53,796 bases of DNA. Source: Pseudomonadales bacterium. GTDB taxonomy: Bacteria; Pseudomonadota; Gammaproteobacteria; Pseudomonadales; Alcanivoracaceae. Every line of letters starts with the position of its first letter. Positions within the stretch are counted from its first letter, which is position 1. A model generated the notes under the pieces. It did no database searches. It was not told where the DNA came from and worked only from the letters and a program-made list of their open reading frames with translations. Positions 18,751-27,697 of this stretch are shown here, in pieces. Position numbers and translations under genes: made by a program. Location of the stretch: assembly GCA_022360555.1 (NCBI GenBank), contig JAKSCQ010000155.1:1-53796 (forward strand), written 5' to 3'.

Positions 18751-20538
18751 TCAGAACCAGCGGCTATCCATGTCCATGAAGGTGCTATCGGCGTCAATCA
18801 GTCGTTGCGCGTCCAGCTCGACACGGGGCAATTCCCAGTGGAAGAAATACTTGGCAGCCATCAATTTGCCGTTGGCAAAATCGGTATCTTCCGGTGCATC
18901 CAGTTTGACTGCGGCATTGGCCTGACGCAGCCACATCCAGGCGGCCACGGTGTGGCCCACCAACTGCAAGTAGGCATTGGCATTGGACAGGCCGACACGG
19001 GGGCCTTTTTCCTTCATCAGGGCACCGCTGGCGGCGGTGGCCTGTTCAATCAGTGGCAGCATACGTTGCAGGGCATCGGCGTAGGGCTTGCAGCGCTCAT
19101 CGGTACTGGCCTGTACATCGGCCAGGATGCGCGATGCCAGCAACTGCATCCCCTTGCCATTGGCCTGCCAGACCTTGCGGCCCAGCAGGTCCAGGCCATG
19201 CACCCCGGTGGTACCTTCGTGGATGGGGTTCAGGCGGTTGTCACGCCAGACCTGCTCCACCGGGTATTCACGGGTATAACCGGCGCCGCCGAATACCTGA
19301 ATGGCCATGTCGTTAGCCTTCACACCAAACTCTGACGGCCAGGTTTTCAGTACCGGGGTGAGCAGATCCAGCAAGAGTTCCGCGTCTCTGGAGGCCGCCT
19401 CGTCGCCGGTCTGGATATCATCCACCAACCGATAACCGTACAAGCTCATGGCAATAGCCGCTTCGGCATAGGCTTTCTGTGTCAGCAACAACCGCTTTAC
19501 GTCCGCGTGTTCAATAATGGGCACCATGGGCTTGCTGAAATCCGCCGCATCTGGATGACGACCCTGCAGACGATCGCGGGCATAGTTCAGGGCAAACCGG
19601 TAACCCCGGTAACCCAGTACCGCAGCGCCAAAGCCCACACCGACCCGGGCTTCGTTCATCATCTGGAACATGTAGCGCAGTCCCTGGTGCGCCTCGCCGA
19701 CCAGATAGCCATGGCAATCGCCATTGTCGCCAAAAGTCAGTGCCGTGCTGGTGGTGCCACGATAGCCCAGCTTGTGAATCAGACCGGCCAGCACCACGTC
19801 GTTACGCTCGCCCGGGTTACCCTGCGAGTCCAGACGATACTTGGGCACCACAAACAGGGAGATGCCCTTGACGCCTTCCGGCCCGCCGGGGATTTTCGCC
19901 AGTACCAGGTGCACGATGTTGTCAGCCAGTTCGTTATCGCCACCGGAGATGAAAATCTTGTTGCCCTTGAGACGATAGCTGCCGTCGTCCTGGGGCACGG
20001 CCTTGGTACGGATATCGGCCAGAGACGAGCCGGCATGGGGTTCGGTGAGCGCCATGGTGCCGGTAAAGCGGCCGGCCATCATGGGCTCGAGAAACTGTTC
20101 CTTAAGGGTGTCGCTGGCAAAGTTGCGGATCACATTGGCCGCGGCAGCGGTCAGGAAGGCATAGCCGGTGGAGCTGGGATTGACGCAGGTGAACATACCC
20201 TTGCAGGCAGCGGCGGCAATTTCCGGCAACTGCATGCCGCCTTCTTCAAAGCTGGCGCGGGAAGACAGAAAACCGGCTTCGATGTAGGCATCAAACGCTT
20301 CCTTCACTTCCGGGCGCATGACCACCTTGCCATCGACAAATTCAGGCTCTTCCTTGTCTGCCAGACTGTTGTGATTGGCAAATTTTTCCCGGGCCAGCTT
20401 TTCTGCCGTATCCAGTGCCGCCTCCACGGTTTCGCGGCTGTGCTCGGCGAAACGTGGACGCTGGAACAGAGTATCGGTGTCCAGCACCTCAAACAGCTGA
20501 AACCGCAAATCACGGCGGTCAAGAATCACATCACTCAC
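18751..20538 (-). CDS. Acyl-CoA dehydrogenase, DmdC-like family
   Basis: A 595-aa FAD enzyme that oxidises acyl-CoA to enoyl-CoA. Motifs include FTGTMALTEPHAGSSLADIR (FAD/substrate-binding signature), NKIFISGGDNEL, and the C-terminal QVFGGAGYTREYPVEQVWRD with IHEGTTGVHGLDLLGRK. The extra C-terminal domain of about 130 residues is characteristic of the roughly 600-aa DmdC-type group, which includes 3-methylmercaptopropionyl-CoA dehydrogenase and long-chain enzymes. The GTG at 20538 is preferred: it has CGGAG upstream and the family begins V/MSDVILDRRDL. Substrate unknown. Confidence 0.9.
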   Translation of the reverse strand: MSDVILDRRDLRFQLFEVLDTDTLFQRPRFAEHSRETVEAALDTAEKLAREKFANHNSLADKEEPEFVDGKVVMRPEVKEAFDAYIEAGFLSSRASFEEGGMQLPEIAAAACKGMFTCVNPSSTGYAFLTAAAANVIRNFASDTLKEQFLEPMMAGRFTGTMALTEPHAGSSLADIRTKAVPQDDGSYRLKGNKIFISGGDNELADNIVHLVLAKIPGGPEGVKGISLFVVPKYRLDSQGNPGERNDVVLAGLIHKLGYRGTTSTALTFGDNGDCHGYLVGEAHQGLRYMFQMMNEARVGVGFGAAVLGYRGYRFALNYARDRLQGRHPDAADFSKPMVPIIEHADVKRLLLTQKAYAEAAIAMSLYGYRLVDDIQTGDEAASRDAELLLDLLTPVLKTWPSEFGVKANDMAIQVFGGAGYTREYPVEQVWRDNRLNPIHEGTTGVHGLDLLGRKVWQANGKGMQLLASRILADVQASTDERCKPYADALQRMLPLIEQATAASGALMKEKGPRVGLSNANAYLQLVGHTVAAWMWLRQANAAVKLDAPEDTDFANGKLMAAKYFFHWELPRVELDAQRLIDADSTFMDMDSRWF

Positions 20539-20729
20539 AGCTTGGCTCCGGTTGTTGTATTCAGGGAGCACTGATTTTTCGCAGAAACCCTGGCGATATT
20601 CTGCGGCAGCCTGTCGGATAGGTGTAGCGCCTGTCATCCGGCAGTAATCAGAACTGACACAAAGCTTGCCATTCCCCGCTCCAGTCTGGCATTGTCGCCT
20701 ATGACTTATTTATGGTGGAACACGACACA

Positions 20730-21722
20730 ATGTTTCATGTAGCCGTATTGGCCTTCGATGGCGTTTTTGCCTCTGCCCTGACCGGGATCGTGGATCTGCT
20801 GACGCTCACCGGGGTGACCTGGAACCGCATCCACAACCAGCCGCTCAACCGCCAGTTCAAGGTGCAGGTGGTATCGCGCGATGGTAATCCGGTACGTTGC
20901 ACACCGGGCATTCGCATGGCCGTGGACTGCTCCATCGAACAGGTGGACAAGGTGGATCTGGTGGTCATCCCCACCATCGGTGGCAGGATCGAAGAGGTGC
21001 TCCATCAGGAGCGTGACGTCTTCCCCTGGCTGCGTTTTCTGCATCAGGGCGGCGCGGATCTGGCCAGCAACTGCACCGGCGCCTTCCTGCTTGCCGAAGC
21101 CGGCCTGCTGGATGACAAGACCGCCACTACCCACTGGGGTTTCAGTCAACAGTTCCGGCATCGCTACCCGCAGGTAAACCTGAACGAGCGGGAACTGATC
21201 ACCCGCGATGGCAACATCTTCTGCGCCGGTGGCGGTACGGCCTGGCGCGACCTGAGCATCCTGCTGGTGGAGCGTTATTGTGGCGCCGACCTGGCCCGGG
21301 AGCTGGCCCGTGCCTTCGTGATAGACGTGCGCAACGACCTGCAAAGTATCTATGCCGGCCTGCCCGCCCACACCTATCACCAGGATGACCAGGTGCAGAC
21401 CATTCAGGCCTGGATTCACGAGCATTACCGGGAAAGCACCAACCTCAGCGACCTGGCGGAAATGGTGCATCTCAGCCCCCGGCAATTGCAGCGGCGTTTC
21501 ACCAATACCCTGGGCGAGCCGCCCTTGCAGTACCTGCAGCGGGTTCGCATCGAAGCGGCGCGCAAGATGCTGGAGCGCGGCATCAATAACCTGGCCAAGC
21601 TGTCCGAACAGGTGGGCTATCAGGACGTGAGCAGTTTTTCCCGTCTGTTCAAACGCCATACCGGTCTGTCGCCCAGCCACTACCGCCAGCGTTTTGCCCG
21701 TACCGGCACGCTGAATGACTAG
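20730..21722 (+). CDS. GlxA-family transcriptional regulator (DJ-1/PfpI + AraC HTH)
   Basis: A 330-aa regulator. Residues about 1-170 form a DJ-1/PfpI-like domain with the nucleophile-elbow-like SNCTGAFLLAEAGLLDDKTATTHW. The last about 100 residues are a two-HTH AraC domain (NLSDLAEMVHLSPRQLQRRF and KLSEQVGYQDVSSFSRLFKR). The ATG at 20730 has GGTGGA upstream; an in-frame ATG at 20712 has no ribosome site. It diverges from the acyl-CoA dehydrogenase gene, which it may control (inference). Confidence 0.88.
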   Translation: MFHVAVLAFDGVFASALTGIVDLLTLTGVTWNRIHNQPLNRQFKVQVVSRDGNPVRCTPGIRMAVDCSIEQVDKVDLVVIPTIGGRIEEVLHQERDVFPWLRFLHQGGADLASNCTGAFLLAEAGLLDDKTATTHWGFSQQFRHRYPQVNLNERELITRDGNIFCAGGGTAWRDLSILLVERYCGADLARELARAFVIDVRNDLQSIYAGLPAHTYHQDDQVQTIQAWIHEHYRESTNLSDLAEMVHLSPRQLQRRFTNTLGEPPLQYLQRVRIEAARKMLERGINNLAKLSEQVGYQDVSSFSRLFKRHTGLSPSHYRQRFARTGTLND

Positions 21723-21803
21723 GGAGCCTAACGTGAAGAATCTTGACGGCTTCTTGACGGTGGAAACACGACCATGGAATCGTCATCACAAAGGAGCACC
21801 ACC

Positions 21804-22499
21804 GTGGAAAACCTGTCCATTTTATTGGTAGAGGATCATCGGCAACTGGCCCAGACCGTACTGGAATATCTGGAGCAACAGGGCGCCACGGTGGATTATG
21901 CCGGCAATACCCGCCTGGCCCGGGAACTGGTGCAGGAACATCACTACGATCTGATGCTGCTGGATGTAATGTTGCCCGGCGAGGATGGCTACAGTTTCTG
22001 CCGTTACCTGCGCAAGGATCTGGCCCTGGATATGCCGGTGATCTTCATGACCGCCCGCGACCAGCTTGAAGACAAGCTGCAGGGATTCGACCGAGGTGGC
22101 GATGATTACATCGTCAAACCCTTTGCCCTGCCAGAACTGGCCGCCCGGGCCAGCGCTCTGGTAAGACGGCAACGTCGCGAGGTAACCGCCAACACCCTGA
22201 AGGTAGCCGATCTGGAACTGGACCCGGGCCGCCAGGAAGTCCGACGTCAGGGCCAATTACTTAAACTGTCCCCGACGGCTTTTCGTATTCTTCGTATTCT
22301 GATGCGTGAATCACCACGCGTGGTCAGCCGCGAACAACTTGAACATGAACTCTGGGGTGACCTGGTGCCGGATTCGGACGCCCTGCGCAGCCATCTTTAT
22401 AATTTGCGCAAGGCGGTGGACAAACCTTTCGGACAAACCCTGCTCAATACCCTGCCCGGCGTCGGCTTCAGCATCCAAAGTCAGGAAATCGCTGAATAA
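21804..22499 (+). CDS. Response regulator, OmpR/PhoB family
   Basis: A 231-aa two-component regulator. The receiver has the acidic VEDH, phospho-acceptor Asp54 (LMLLDVMLPG), FMTARD and Lys in YIVKPFA. The C-terminal winged helix (about residues 135-228) shows SPTAFRILRILMRESPRVVSREQL and the DALRSHLYNLRKAVD recognition helix. The GTG at 21804 has AGGAG 8 nt upstream. The probable partner kinase is on the opposite strand at 23446-24711 rather than adjacent in an operon. Confidence 0.92.
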   Translation: MENLSILLVEDHRQLAQTVLEYLEQQGATVDYAGNTRLARELVQEHHYDLMLLDVMLPGEDGYSFCRYLRKDLALDMPVIFMTARDQLEDKLQGFDRGGDDYIVKPFALPELAARASALVRRQRREVTANTLKVADLELDPGRQEVRRQGQLLKLSPTAFRILRILMRESPRVVSREQLEHELWGDLVPDSDALRSHLYNLRKAVDKPFGQTLLNTLPGVGFSIQSQEIAE

Positions 22500-22606
22500 T
22501 CGATCAGAGCAAACCGGGTGGGCCTGGCGCACAGCTTTTCAGGCCAGGGCTTGCACCCACGTTCCATCGGGGCTGACAATAGGCAAAAAATAACACTTGT
22601 CCGAAT

Positions 22607-23458
22607 ATGTCCCGTCTCGATGATATACAGTTTCCGCAGTCCTGCCAGACCTTGCTGGATGCCCATCTGGGAGAATTGCAGGCCCGTTATGGCATGGCCC
22701 TGTGGATGATCACCCGTGTGCGTGATGAATCGCTGGTGGTGTTGCGCGTTCACGATAACCATTACGGCCTGACCCAGGGCCATCGCCTTGAGTGGCAGTC
22801 CAGCTACTGTGTGCGCATGGTGGAACAGGGCGCCCCCCGGATTGTGTCCGACGTTACCGGCCACCCGATCTACCGTGACGCGCCGATCAATCAGGAACTC
22901 GGCATTGGTGCCTATATCGGCATTCCGCTGGTGGACCGAGACAATCGCCTTTTCGGCACCCTGTGCGCACTGGACCCAAGCCCACAACCGGCATCACTGG
23001 CCGACGCCCTGCCCGGCCTGCAGCACGACGCCGTCCTGATCAGTTTTCTGCTTCAAGGCGCCCTGCGCGATGCCCGGGAACAACGGCTCAACACCTTTGT
23101 GGAACACCCCGACCGGTGTGACGAAACCGGCCTGCCGGGGCGGGAAGGCTGGAACGATATCTTTGCCCAGGAAGTGCGCCATTGCCGCGACCTGGGCGCG
23201 GATTCCACCGTGCTCTACCTGCAGGGCCCCGCCGACGGAGACAGTGTCACCATTGCCGATTCCCTGGCCGCCCTGCTGCGCGAGCAGGACAGTGTTGCCC
23301 ATCTGGGCGACAACCGTTTTGGCATCCTGTTGGCCGACACCAATGAAGCCAAATCCCGGCGGGTGGCCGACCGTATCCGCGATGCCCTGAATGCCAAACA
23401 GTTACTGGTCAGCCTACAGTATGAATCGCTGCTTGCCGGCCAATCTCAGGCAAACTGA
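22607..23458 (+). CDS. GAF-domain protein with degenerate GGDEF-like C terminus
   Basis: A 283-aa cytosolic protein. Residues about 10-155 form a GAF sensor domain (SSYCVRMVEQGAPRIVSDV, GAYIGIPLVDRDNRLFGTLCALDP). The rest resembles a diguanylate cyclase: DETGLPGREGW in place of DxLTGLxNRxxF, and HLGDNRFGILLADT in place of RxGGDEFxxLL. GDNRF replaces the active site, so cyclase activity is unlikely; a binding role is possible. No GAAGGA-type site is clear before the ATG. Its 3' end overlaps the convergent kinase gene by 13 bp. Confidence 0.85.
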   Translation: MSRLDDIQFPQSCQTLLDAHLGELQARYGMALWMITRVRDESLVVLRVHDNHYGLTQGHRLEWQSSYCVRMVEQGAPRIVSDVTGHPIYRDAPINQELGIGAYIGIPLVDRDNRLFGTLCALDPSPQPASLADALPGLQHDAVLISFLLQGALRDAREQRLNTFVEHPDRCDETGLPGREGWNDIFAQEVRHCRDLGADSTVLYLQGPADGDSVTIADSLAALLREQDSVAHLGDNRFGILLADTNEAKSRRVADRIRDALNAKQLLVSLQYESLLAGQSQAN

Positions 23459-24711
23459 ACACAAACTTCCGTGCCCCGGCCCGGCTCGCTGGTGACCATC
23501 AGCTTCCACTGGTAACGCTCACAGAGACGCTGCACGATAGCGAGCCCCAGGCCGTGGCCGCCTTCTTCATGGCTTCCACCGCGTTCGAAGGGTTCCAGTA
23601 CCCGGGCCAGCTCTTCCGCTTCCATGCCGGCGCCGTAATCCACCACATGAACCGCCTTGTCCACCACCACAATGGTCACTTCCCCCGAGCCACTGTAGTT
23701 GATGGCATTTCTTACCAGGTTGGTCAGCACGATGGTCAGTGCCGCTTCCGGGCTGTGTACGGTCAGCAGGGCTGTCTGTCTGACCTGCAGGCGGATCTGC
23801 TTGCGCTCGGCCAGCGGGTGTAGCCGTTCGATCAGGTTCACCGCCAGATCATTGACGATGACGTCCTCGCTCTCGGGCTGAATCTGTTCTGTGCGCGCCA
23901 GCATCAGCAGGGTTTCCAGGGTGGCTTCCATGTCTTCCACCGTGTCTTCCATGCGCCCGATCAGTGGCCGGTCACCGATCTGGCTGGCCAGCAATTCCAG
24001 GTTGGCCCGGAACACGGCCAGCGGCGTGCGCAACTCATGGCTGGCATCGCGGGTAAATTGCCGTTCGCGTTCCACGAAGGACACCAGCCGGTCCGCATAG
24101 GCTTCCAGCGCGGCCACCAGTACCGCTACCTCACTGTCCGTATCCGCATCAATACGGCTCAGATCCGGCCGGGCCACGCTGGGATCGTCCACCGGCGTCT
24201 GCCGCAACCGGTCCGCCAATTGCACCAGGGGTGATAACAGGTCGCGGGACTTTTTCCAGCCCAGAAAAGAGGTGATATAGATAATCAGCAGCACCCCGGT
24301 AAGCGGCAAAATACCGAACAGGAAGGCCAGTACCGACACCCTTTTTTCGTCAAAAATCAGGTAAAGGCGGGCGTCCTGCTGACTTTCGATATAGACAATG
24401 GGCCGCTCCCCAGCCAGATCGACACGCTGGTAACCATCCGGCAGGGACTGCAACACTTTCGGGACCTCATCGCGCACCGCGTCACTGGTCAGCAGGCCCA
24501 ACAGGTGGCGGGTATTCGGGCGGGGTTGCTGCGGGTTGTCCTCCAGCAATGACCAGTAGTGATCGGCCTCCTTGATCAGGGCCTGCTTCACCAGTACCTG
24601 TTCAATGATATTGGCCGTGGCCCAGACACCCAGCACCGTAGCCAAGCTGATCAACAGAAGCTGGACCAGATAAACCCGGGTGAGACGATGCTGAACGCCG
24701 GTTTTTTTCAT
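23446..24711 (-). CDS. Sensor histidine kinase
   Basis: A 421-aa membrane kinase. Transmembrane helices at about 13-34 and 128-150 flank a periplasmic sensor of about 95 residues; a HAMP-like linker follows. The phospho-acceptor is His225 in FTRDASHELRTPLAVF. The N box is NLVRNAINYSGSG, and the G boxes are DYGAGM and GGHGLGLAIV. The start lies 8 nt after the methyltransferase stop, so it is probably the last gene of the DUF2878-DUF1295-methyltransferase operon. It most likely pairs with the regulator at 21804. Confidence 0.93.
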   Translation of the reverse strand: MKKTGVQHRLTRVYLVQLLLISLATVLGVWATANIIEQVLVKQALIKEADHYWSLLEDNPQQPRPNTRHLLGLLTSDAVRDEVPKVLQSLPDGYQRVDLAGERPIVYIESQQDARLYLIFDEKRVSVLAFLFGILPLTGVLLIIYITSFLGWKKSRDLLSPLVQLADRLRQTPVDDPSVARPDLSRIDADTDSEVAVLVAALEAYADRLVSFVERERQFTRDASHELRTPLAVFRANLELLASQIGDRPLIGRMEDTVEDMEATLETLLMLARTEQIQPESEDVIVNDLAVNLIERLHPLAERKQIRLQVRQTALLTVHSPEAALTIVLTNLVRNAINYSGSGEVTIVVVDKAVHVVDYGAGMEAEELARVLEPFERGGSHEEGGHGLGLAIVQRLCERYQWKLMVTSEPGRGTEVCVQFA

Positions 24712-24719
24712 AGGTGCCG

Positions 24720-25742
24720 TCAACGATTCTCGATTGCTGGGCGAGCAAACAGGTAATGGGCCACAAACCATTCCTCTCCGTCACCATAGTCAAACAGCTC
24801 GGCGCACGCCATGAAAAACATACGCCAACGCTGCAGCCAGGTTTTGCCTTCGCCCTGGCCATAAATCTCATCGAGCAACGAGACCAGGCCGGACTGGTTT
24901 TTATCCGCCAGTGCCAGCCAGGCTTCCAGGGTACGGGCATAGTGTTTCCCGTTGACCGCCCAACGCTGTTCTTCCTCCAGTCTGCCAGCGCAATGCGGCA
25001 GCCAGTCATAAGCCGGCATCATGCCGCCAGTGAAAAAATAGCGGGCCATCCAGTCACTGCTTCCCTGGTCTTCGAACAGATAGGTGAGATTGCGATGGCA
25101 GAACACGTGAATGAACAACTTGCCACCGGGTGTCAGCCAGTCATGGATACGATCCATCAGCGCGGTGTGGTTGCGCATGTGTTCGAACATTTCCACGGAC
25201 ACGACCCGGTCAAAGGGCTGTTGCGGGCGGTAGAGCGAGGCATCCGCGGTAATCACGGTAAGGTTATCCAGCCCGCGCTCCCTGGCCTTGCCGGTAATAA
25301 AGGCTTTCTGGGAAGCGGAATTGGAGACCGAGGTGATCCGGCTGCTGGGGTAATGCTCCGCCATCCACAGGCTGAGCGAGCCCCAGCCACAGCCCAGTTC
25401 CAGAATCTCCTGACCGTCCGCCAGTTCAGCCCGCTCACAAGTCAGTGCCAACATGGCCGCTTCGGCATCCGCCAGATTTTCCACTCCGTCGGGCCACCAG
25501 GCACTGGAGTATTTCAGGTAAGGCCCGAGCACCTGTTCATAGAACCGGGCATCCACCTCGTAATGCTGCTCGTTGGCCTCATTCTGCCCGACCGCCACCG
25601 GCCCTTGTCGCAGGGCCAACTCCAGCCTGTGACGATCCTGCCGGGAACGTTCCTGCTGCAGCCGCTGCCCCAGCAAACGACGGATACCGAAGCGAACCAG
25701 CCCGTCCGGCAACAGGCCGGACTCTGCCATCTGAATCATCAT
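24720..25742 (-). CDS. Cyclopropane-fatty-acyl-phospholipid synthase-like methyltransferase
   Basis: A 340-aa SAM-dependent enzyme of the CFA synthase/mycolic acid methyltransferase family, acting on unsaturated acyl chains. The SAM site ILELGCGWGSLSLWMAE and VSVEMFEHMRNH are clear, and YEVDARFYEQVLGPYLKYSSAWW is the family entry motif. It lacks much of the N-terminal lipid-binding domain of E. coli Cfa (about 380 aa). The start overlaps the DUF1295 stop (ATGATGA). With DUF1295, DUF2878 and chalcone-isomerase-like neighbours it may make methylated rather than cyclopropane lipids (inference). Confidence 0.9.
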   Translation of the reverse strand: MMIQMAESGLLPDGLVRFGIRRLLGQRLQQERSRQDRHRLELALRQGPVAVGQNEANEQHYEVDARFYEQVLGPYLKYSSAWWPDGVENLADAEAAMLALTCERAELADGQEILELGCGWGSLSLWMAEHYPSSRITSVSNSASQKAFITGKARERGLDNLTVITADASLYRPQQPFDRVVSVEMFEHMRNHTALMDRIHDWLTPGGKLFIHVFCHRNLTYLFEDQGSSDWMARYFFTGGMMPAYDWLPHCAGRLEEEQRWAVNGKHYARTLEAWLALADKNQSGLVSLLDEIYGQGEGKTWLQRWRMFFMACAELFDYGDGEEWFVAHYLFARPAIENR

Positions 25743-26512
25743 TTTCCAGGTCTCCAGGGAAAGAATGCACTGGTGGTGCGCTGATAGTCACGGTAATCAT
25801 CACCGCGGGTTTTGAGAGCCTGTCGTTCGGTATAGGGAATACCGGTGACAAACCAGAGAAATACCAACATGGCCAGTGGCAACAGCCAGAGCCAGCCACC
25901 GTGCGCGGCCCCCATGGCCATCACCGGATAACTCACCCAGTGCAACCACTCGAAAAAATAGTTGGGGTGACGGGAGTAGCGCCACAGCCCCTCCCGACAG
26001 GTACCCCCCCGGCTGTCAGGGCGCTGTTTGAAACGCTTTAACTGTCTATCGGCCAACGCCTCACCACCAATGGCCAGTAACCCAAGCGCCACACCGGCCA
26101 GCACGGCAGGCCAGAAAAACGCCTTCTGGTTACCGATCACCAGGAAGGTCAGGGCAAACCCCCAGGCCAGCCCCGCCTGCCCCCAATAGAACAGCAGAAA
26201 GACTGGCGCCGCCTTCTGCCCCAATGCATCGCGCATGGCGGCATAACGCCCATCTTCCCGGCTGTCGTTGCGAACCCGGATAAAAATATGCCCGCCAAGC
26301 CGTACGGACCAGACAACCAATAACACCCCGGCAGCCAGTCTTGGCGCCATACTGCCCTGCCCGATCAACAGAAAGATCAAGCCAACCACACCCACCGACC
26401 AGGACCAGAACACATCCACCCAGCCAGCGTTGCGGGTCTGCAATTGCTGTAGCCACAACACGGTGGCAATTAGCAACAAGGCAATTAACAGCAAATAATG
26501 AATATCAGGCAT
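25739..26512 (-). CDS. DUF1295 / steroid 5-alpha-reductase-like membrane protein
   Basis: A 257-aa membrane protein with about six or seven helices. The C-terminal WRYSRHPNYFFEWLHW motif is the hallmark of the DUF1295/ICMT/steroid-reductase superfamily, whose members reduce or methylate lipid substrates with NADPH or SAM. It overlaps the DUF2878 gene upstream by 8 bp and the methyltransferase gene downstream by 4 bp. The neighbourhood suggests reduction of a modified fatty acyl chain (inference). Confidence 0.9.
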   Translation of the reverse strand: MPDIHYLLLIALLLIATVLWLQQLQTRNAGWVDVFWSWSVGVVGLIFLLIGQGSMAPRLAAGVLLVVWSVRLGGHIFIRVRNDSREDGRYAAMRDALGQKAAPVFLLFYWGQAGLAWGFALTFLVIGNQKAFFWPAVLAGVALGLLAIGGEALADRQLKRFKQRPDSRGGTCREGLWRYSRHPNYFFEWLHWVSYPVMAMGAAHGGWLWLLPLAMLVFLWFVTGIPYTERQALKTRGDDYRDYQRTTSAFFPWRPGK

Positions 26513-27044
26513 AGCGTCCTCTCCCGGCCCGGTGGCGTCGAGCCAGTGCCGCCAGCAACGGTACAGTCAGCGACCAGGTCAGTGCGTACACCAGCACCAG
26601 CATCATTTCCCCTTGCGGTGCGGATGCCGCCCCCAGACGAATACCCATGATCACGGAAAAACCACCGCCAAGGGCTCCCAGCAAAATACCCGCCACCGGA
26701 TGTTGCCCCAACCAGCCAAGTGCATAGTGAAAACTGACCGCAAACCCCATCCACAAGGCCCAGATCCAGCCGGGGGCCAGCCAAGCGTATTGCCAGTCAC
26801 GATACGCCAGAATGTCCGAGACCAGCCAGACCGGCTCCAGCAGCAGGCAGGCCAACGCCCCCACTGCCATCATGAACAGATCCTGACGCCAGGGGCCTCC
26901 CAGCCACCACTGGCCAGCCAGCATGCCCATCAGCACCAGCCACGCCAGCCAGGGCAAACCGGCTGCCGCCCCCATGACAGCCGCAGCCCATAACAGCTGA
27001 AAGGCAACGACGTTGAACAGGATCACTGGCGAAATGGATTTCAT
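26505..27044 (-). CDS. DUF2878 family membrane protein
   Basis: A 179-aa protein with about five or six hydrophobic segments and the family motif GFAVSFHYALGWL. DUF2878 genes recur beside CFA-synthase-like genes in marine gammaproteobacteria; no activity is established. The ATG at 27044 is chosen; an in-frame GTG at 27059 is possible. First gene of a four-gene minus operon ending in the histidine kinase. Confidence 0.85.
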   Translation of the reverse strand: MKSISPVILFNVVAFQLLWAAAVMGAAAGLPWLAWLVLMGMLAGQWWLGGPWRQDLFMMAVGALACLLLEPVWLVSDILAYRDWQYAWLAPGWIWALWMGFAVSFHYALGWLGQHPVAGILLGALGGGFSVIMGIRLGAASAPQGEMMLVLVYALTWSLTVPLLAALARRHRAGRGRYA

Positions 27045-27063
27045 TGCCCAACCATGCACCCCG

Positions 27064-27105
27064 GGTGATCAAGAAGTTGTGAAATGCCTTCACATCCGGA
27101 TCACC
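27064..27105. promoter_or_regulatory. Inverted repeat in the divergent DUF2878/lipoprotein promoter region
   Basis: GGTGATC (27064-27070) and GATCACC (27099-27105) are inverted copies 28 bp apart, placed symmetrically in the 83-bp gap. Each half presents a TGATC-type -35-like hexamer pointing outward-in (TGATCA on plus, TGATCC on minus), as in ChrR-controlled sigma-E promoters that drive CFA-like genes in other proteobacteria. Matching -10 elements are not clear. Confidence 0.4.
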
Positions 27106-27127
27106 GGCCAGGGGCCACGCTAGCGTC

Positions 27128-27697
27128 ATGAAATGGCTTCCACTATGGCTTTGCGTTGCGCTGATGACCGCTCTGGGCGGATGCAGCAGCACACCCAAAG
27201 GCCCTTACGGCTACACCGATCATTATCTCGACGGCCTTGAGGCCCTTGAAGGCGCCGGGGGTTCCGTCCTGCCTGACCGGCAGACCCTGTCGCGCTTTAT
27301 TGCTTTCTATAACCCGCTGGAAGCGCAACATATTCAGGACAATATTGACCAGATATACGCCCGCAACCTGTACTTCAACGACACCCTGGTCACCCTGCGC
27401 AACCGGGAGGCCCTGCGCGAACACCTGCTGGCCACCGCCAACCGGCTGGAAGCCTTTTCCCTGCAGGTCAGAGACAGCCTTTTCCACAACAACGAGGTAT
27501 TTCTGGTTTGGATCATGGAGGCGCAGTTCTCCGTGCTGGGCCAGGCTCGCCTGTCACGCACCATCGGTATCAGCCAGTTGCGCTTCAATGCCCGGGGGCA
27601 GGTTATCTTCCAGCAGGATTTCTGGGACAGCAGCCAGGGACTGGATCAACATCTACCCATCATAGGACCACCGACACGATGGCTACGCGACCACTGA
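27128..27697 (+). CDS. NTF2-like (SnoaL) family lipoprotein
   Basis: A 189-aa protein with lipoprotein signal MKWLPLWLCVALMTALGGC (lipobox LGGC, Cys19). The body has the cone-shaped NTF2/SnoaL pattern: FIAFYNPLEAQHIQDNIDQIY and a set of strands ending LRFNARGQVIFQQDFWD. It is divergent from the DUF2878 operon and overlaps the chalcone-isomerase-like gene by 19 bp. No catalytic role can be stated; NTF2-like genes accompany this lipid cluster in other marine bacteria. Confidence 0.85.
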   Translation: MKWLPLWLCVALMTALGGCSSTPKGPYGYTDHYLDGLEALEGAGGSVLPDRQTLSRFIAFYNPLEAQHIQDNIDQIYARNLYFNDTLVTLRNREALREHLLATANRLEAFSLQVRDSLFHNNEVFLVWIMEAQFSVLGQARLSRTIGISQLRFNARGQVIFQQDFWDSSQGLDQHLPIIGPPTRWLRDH

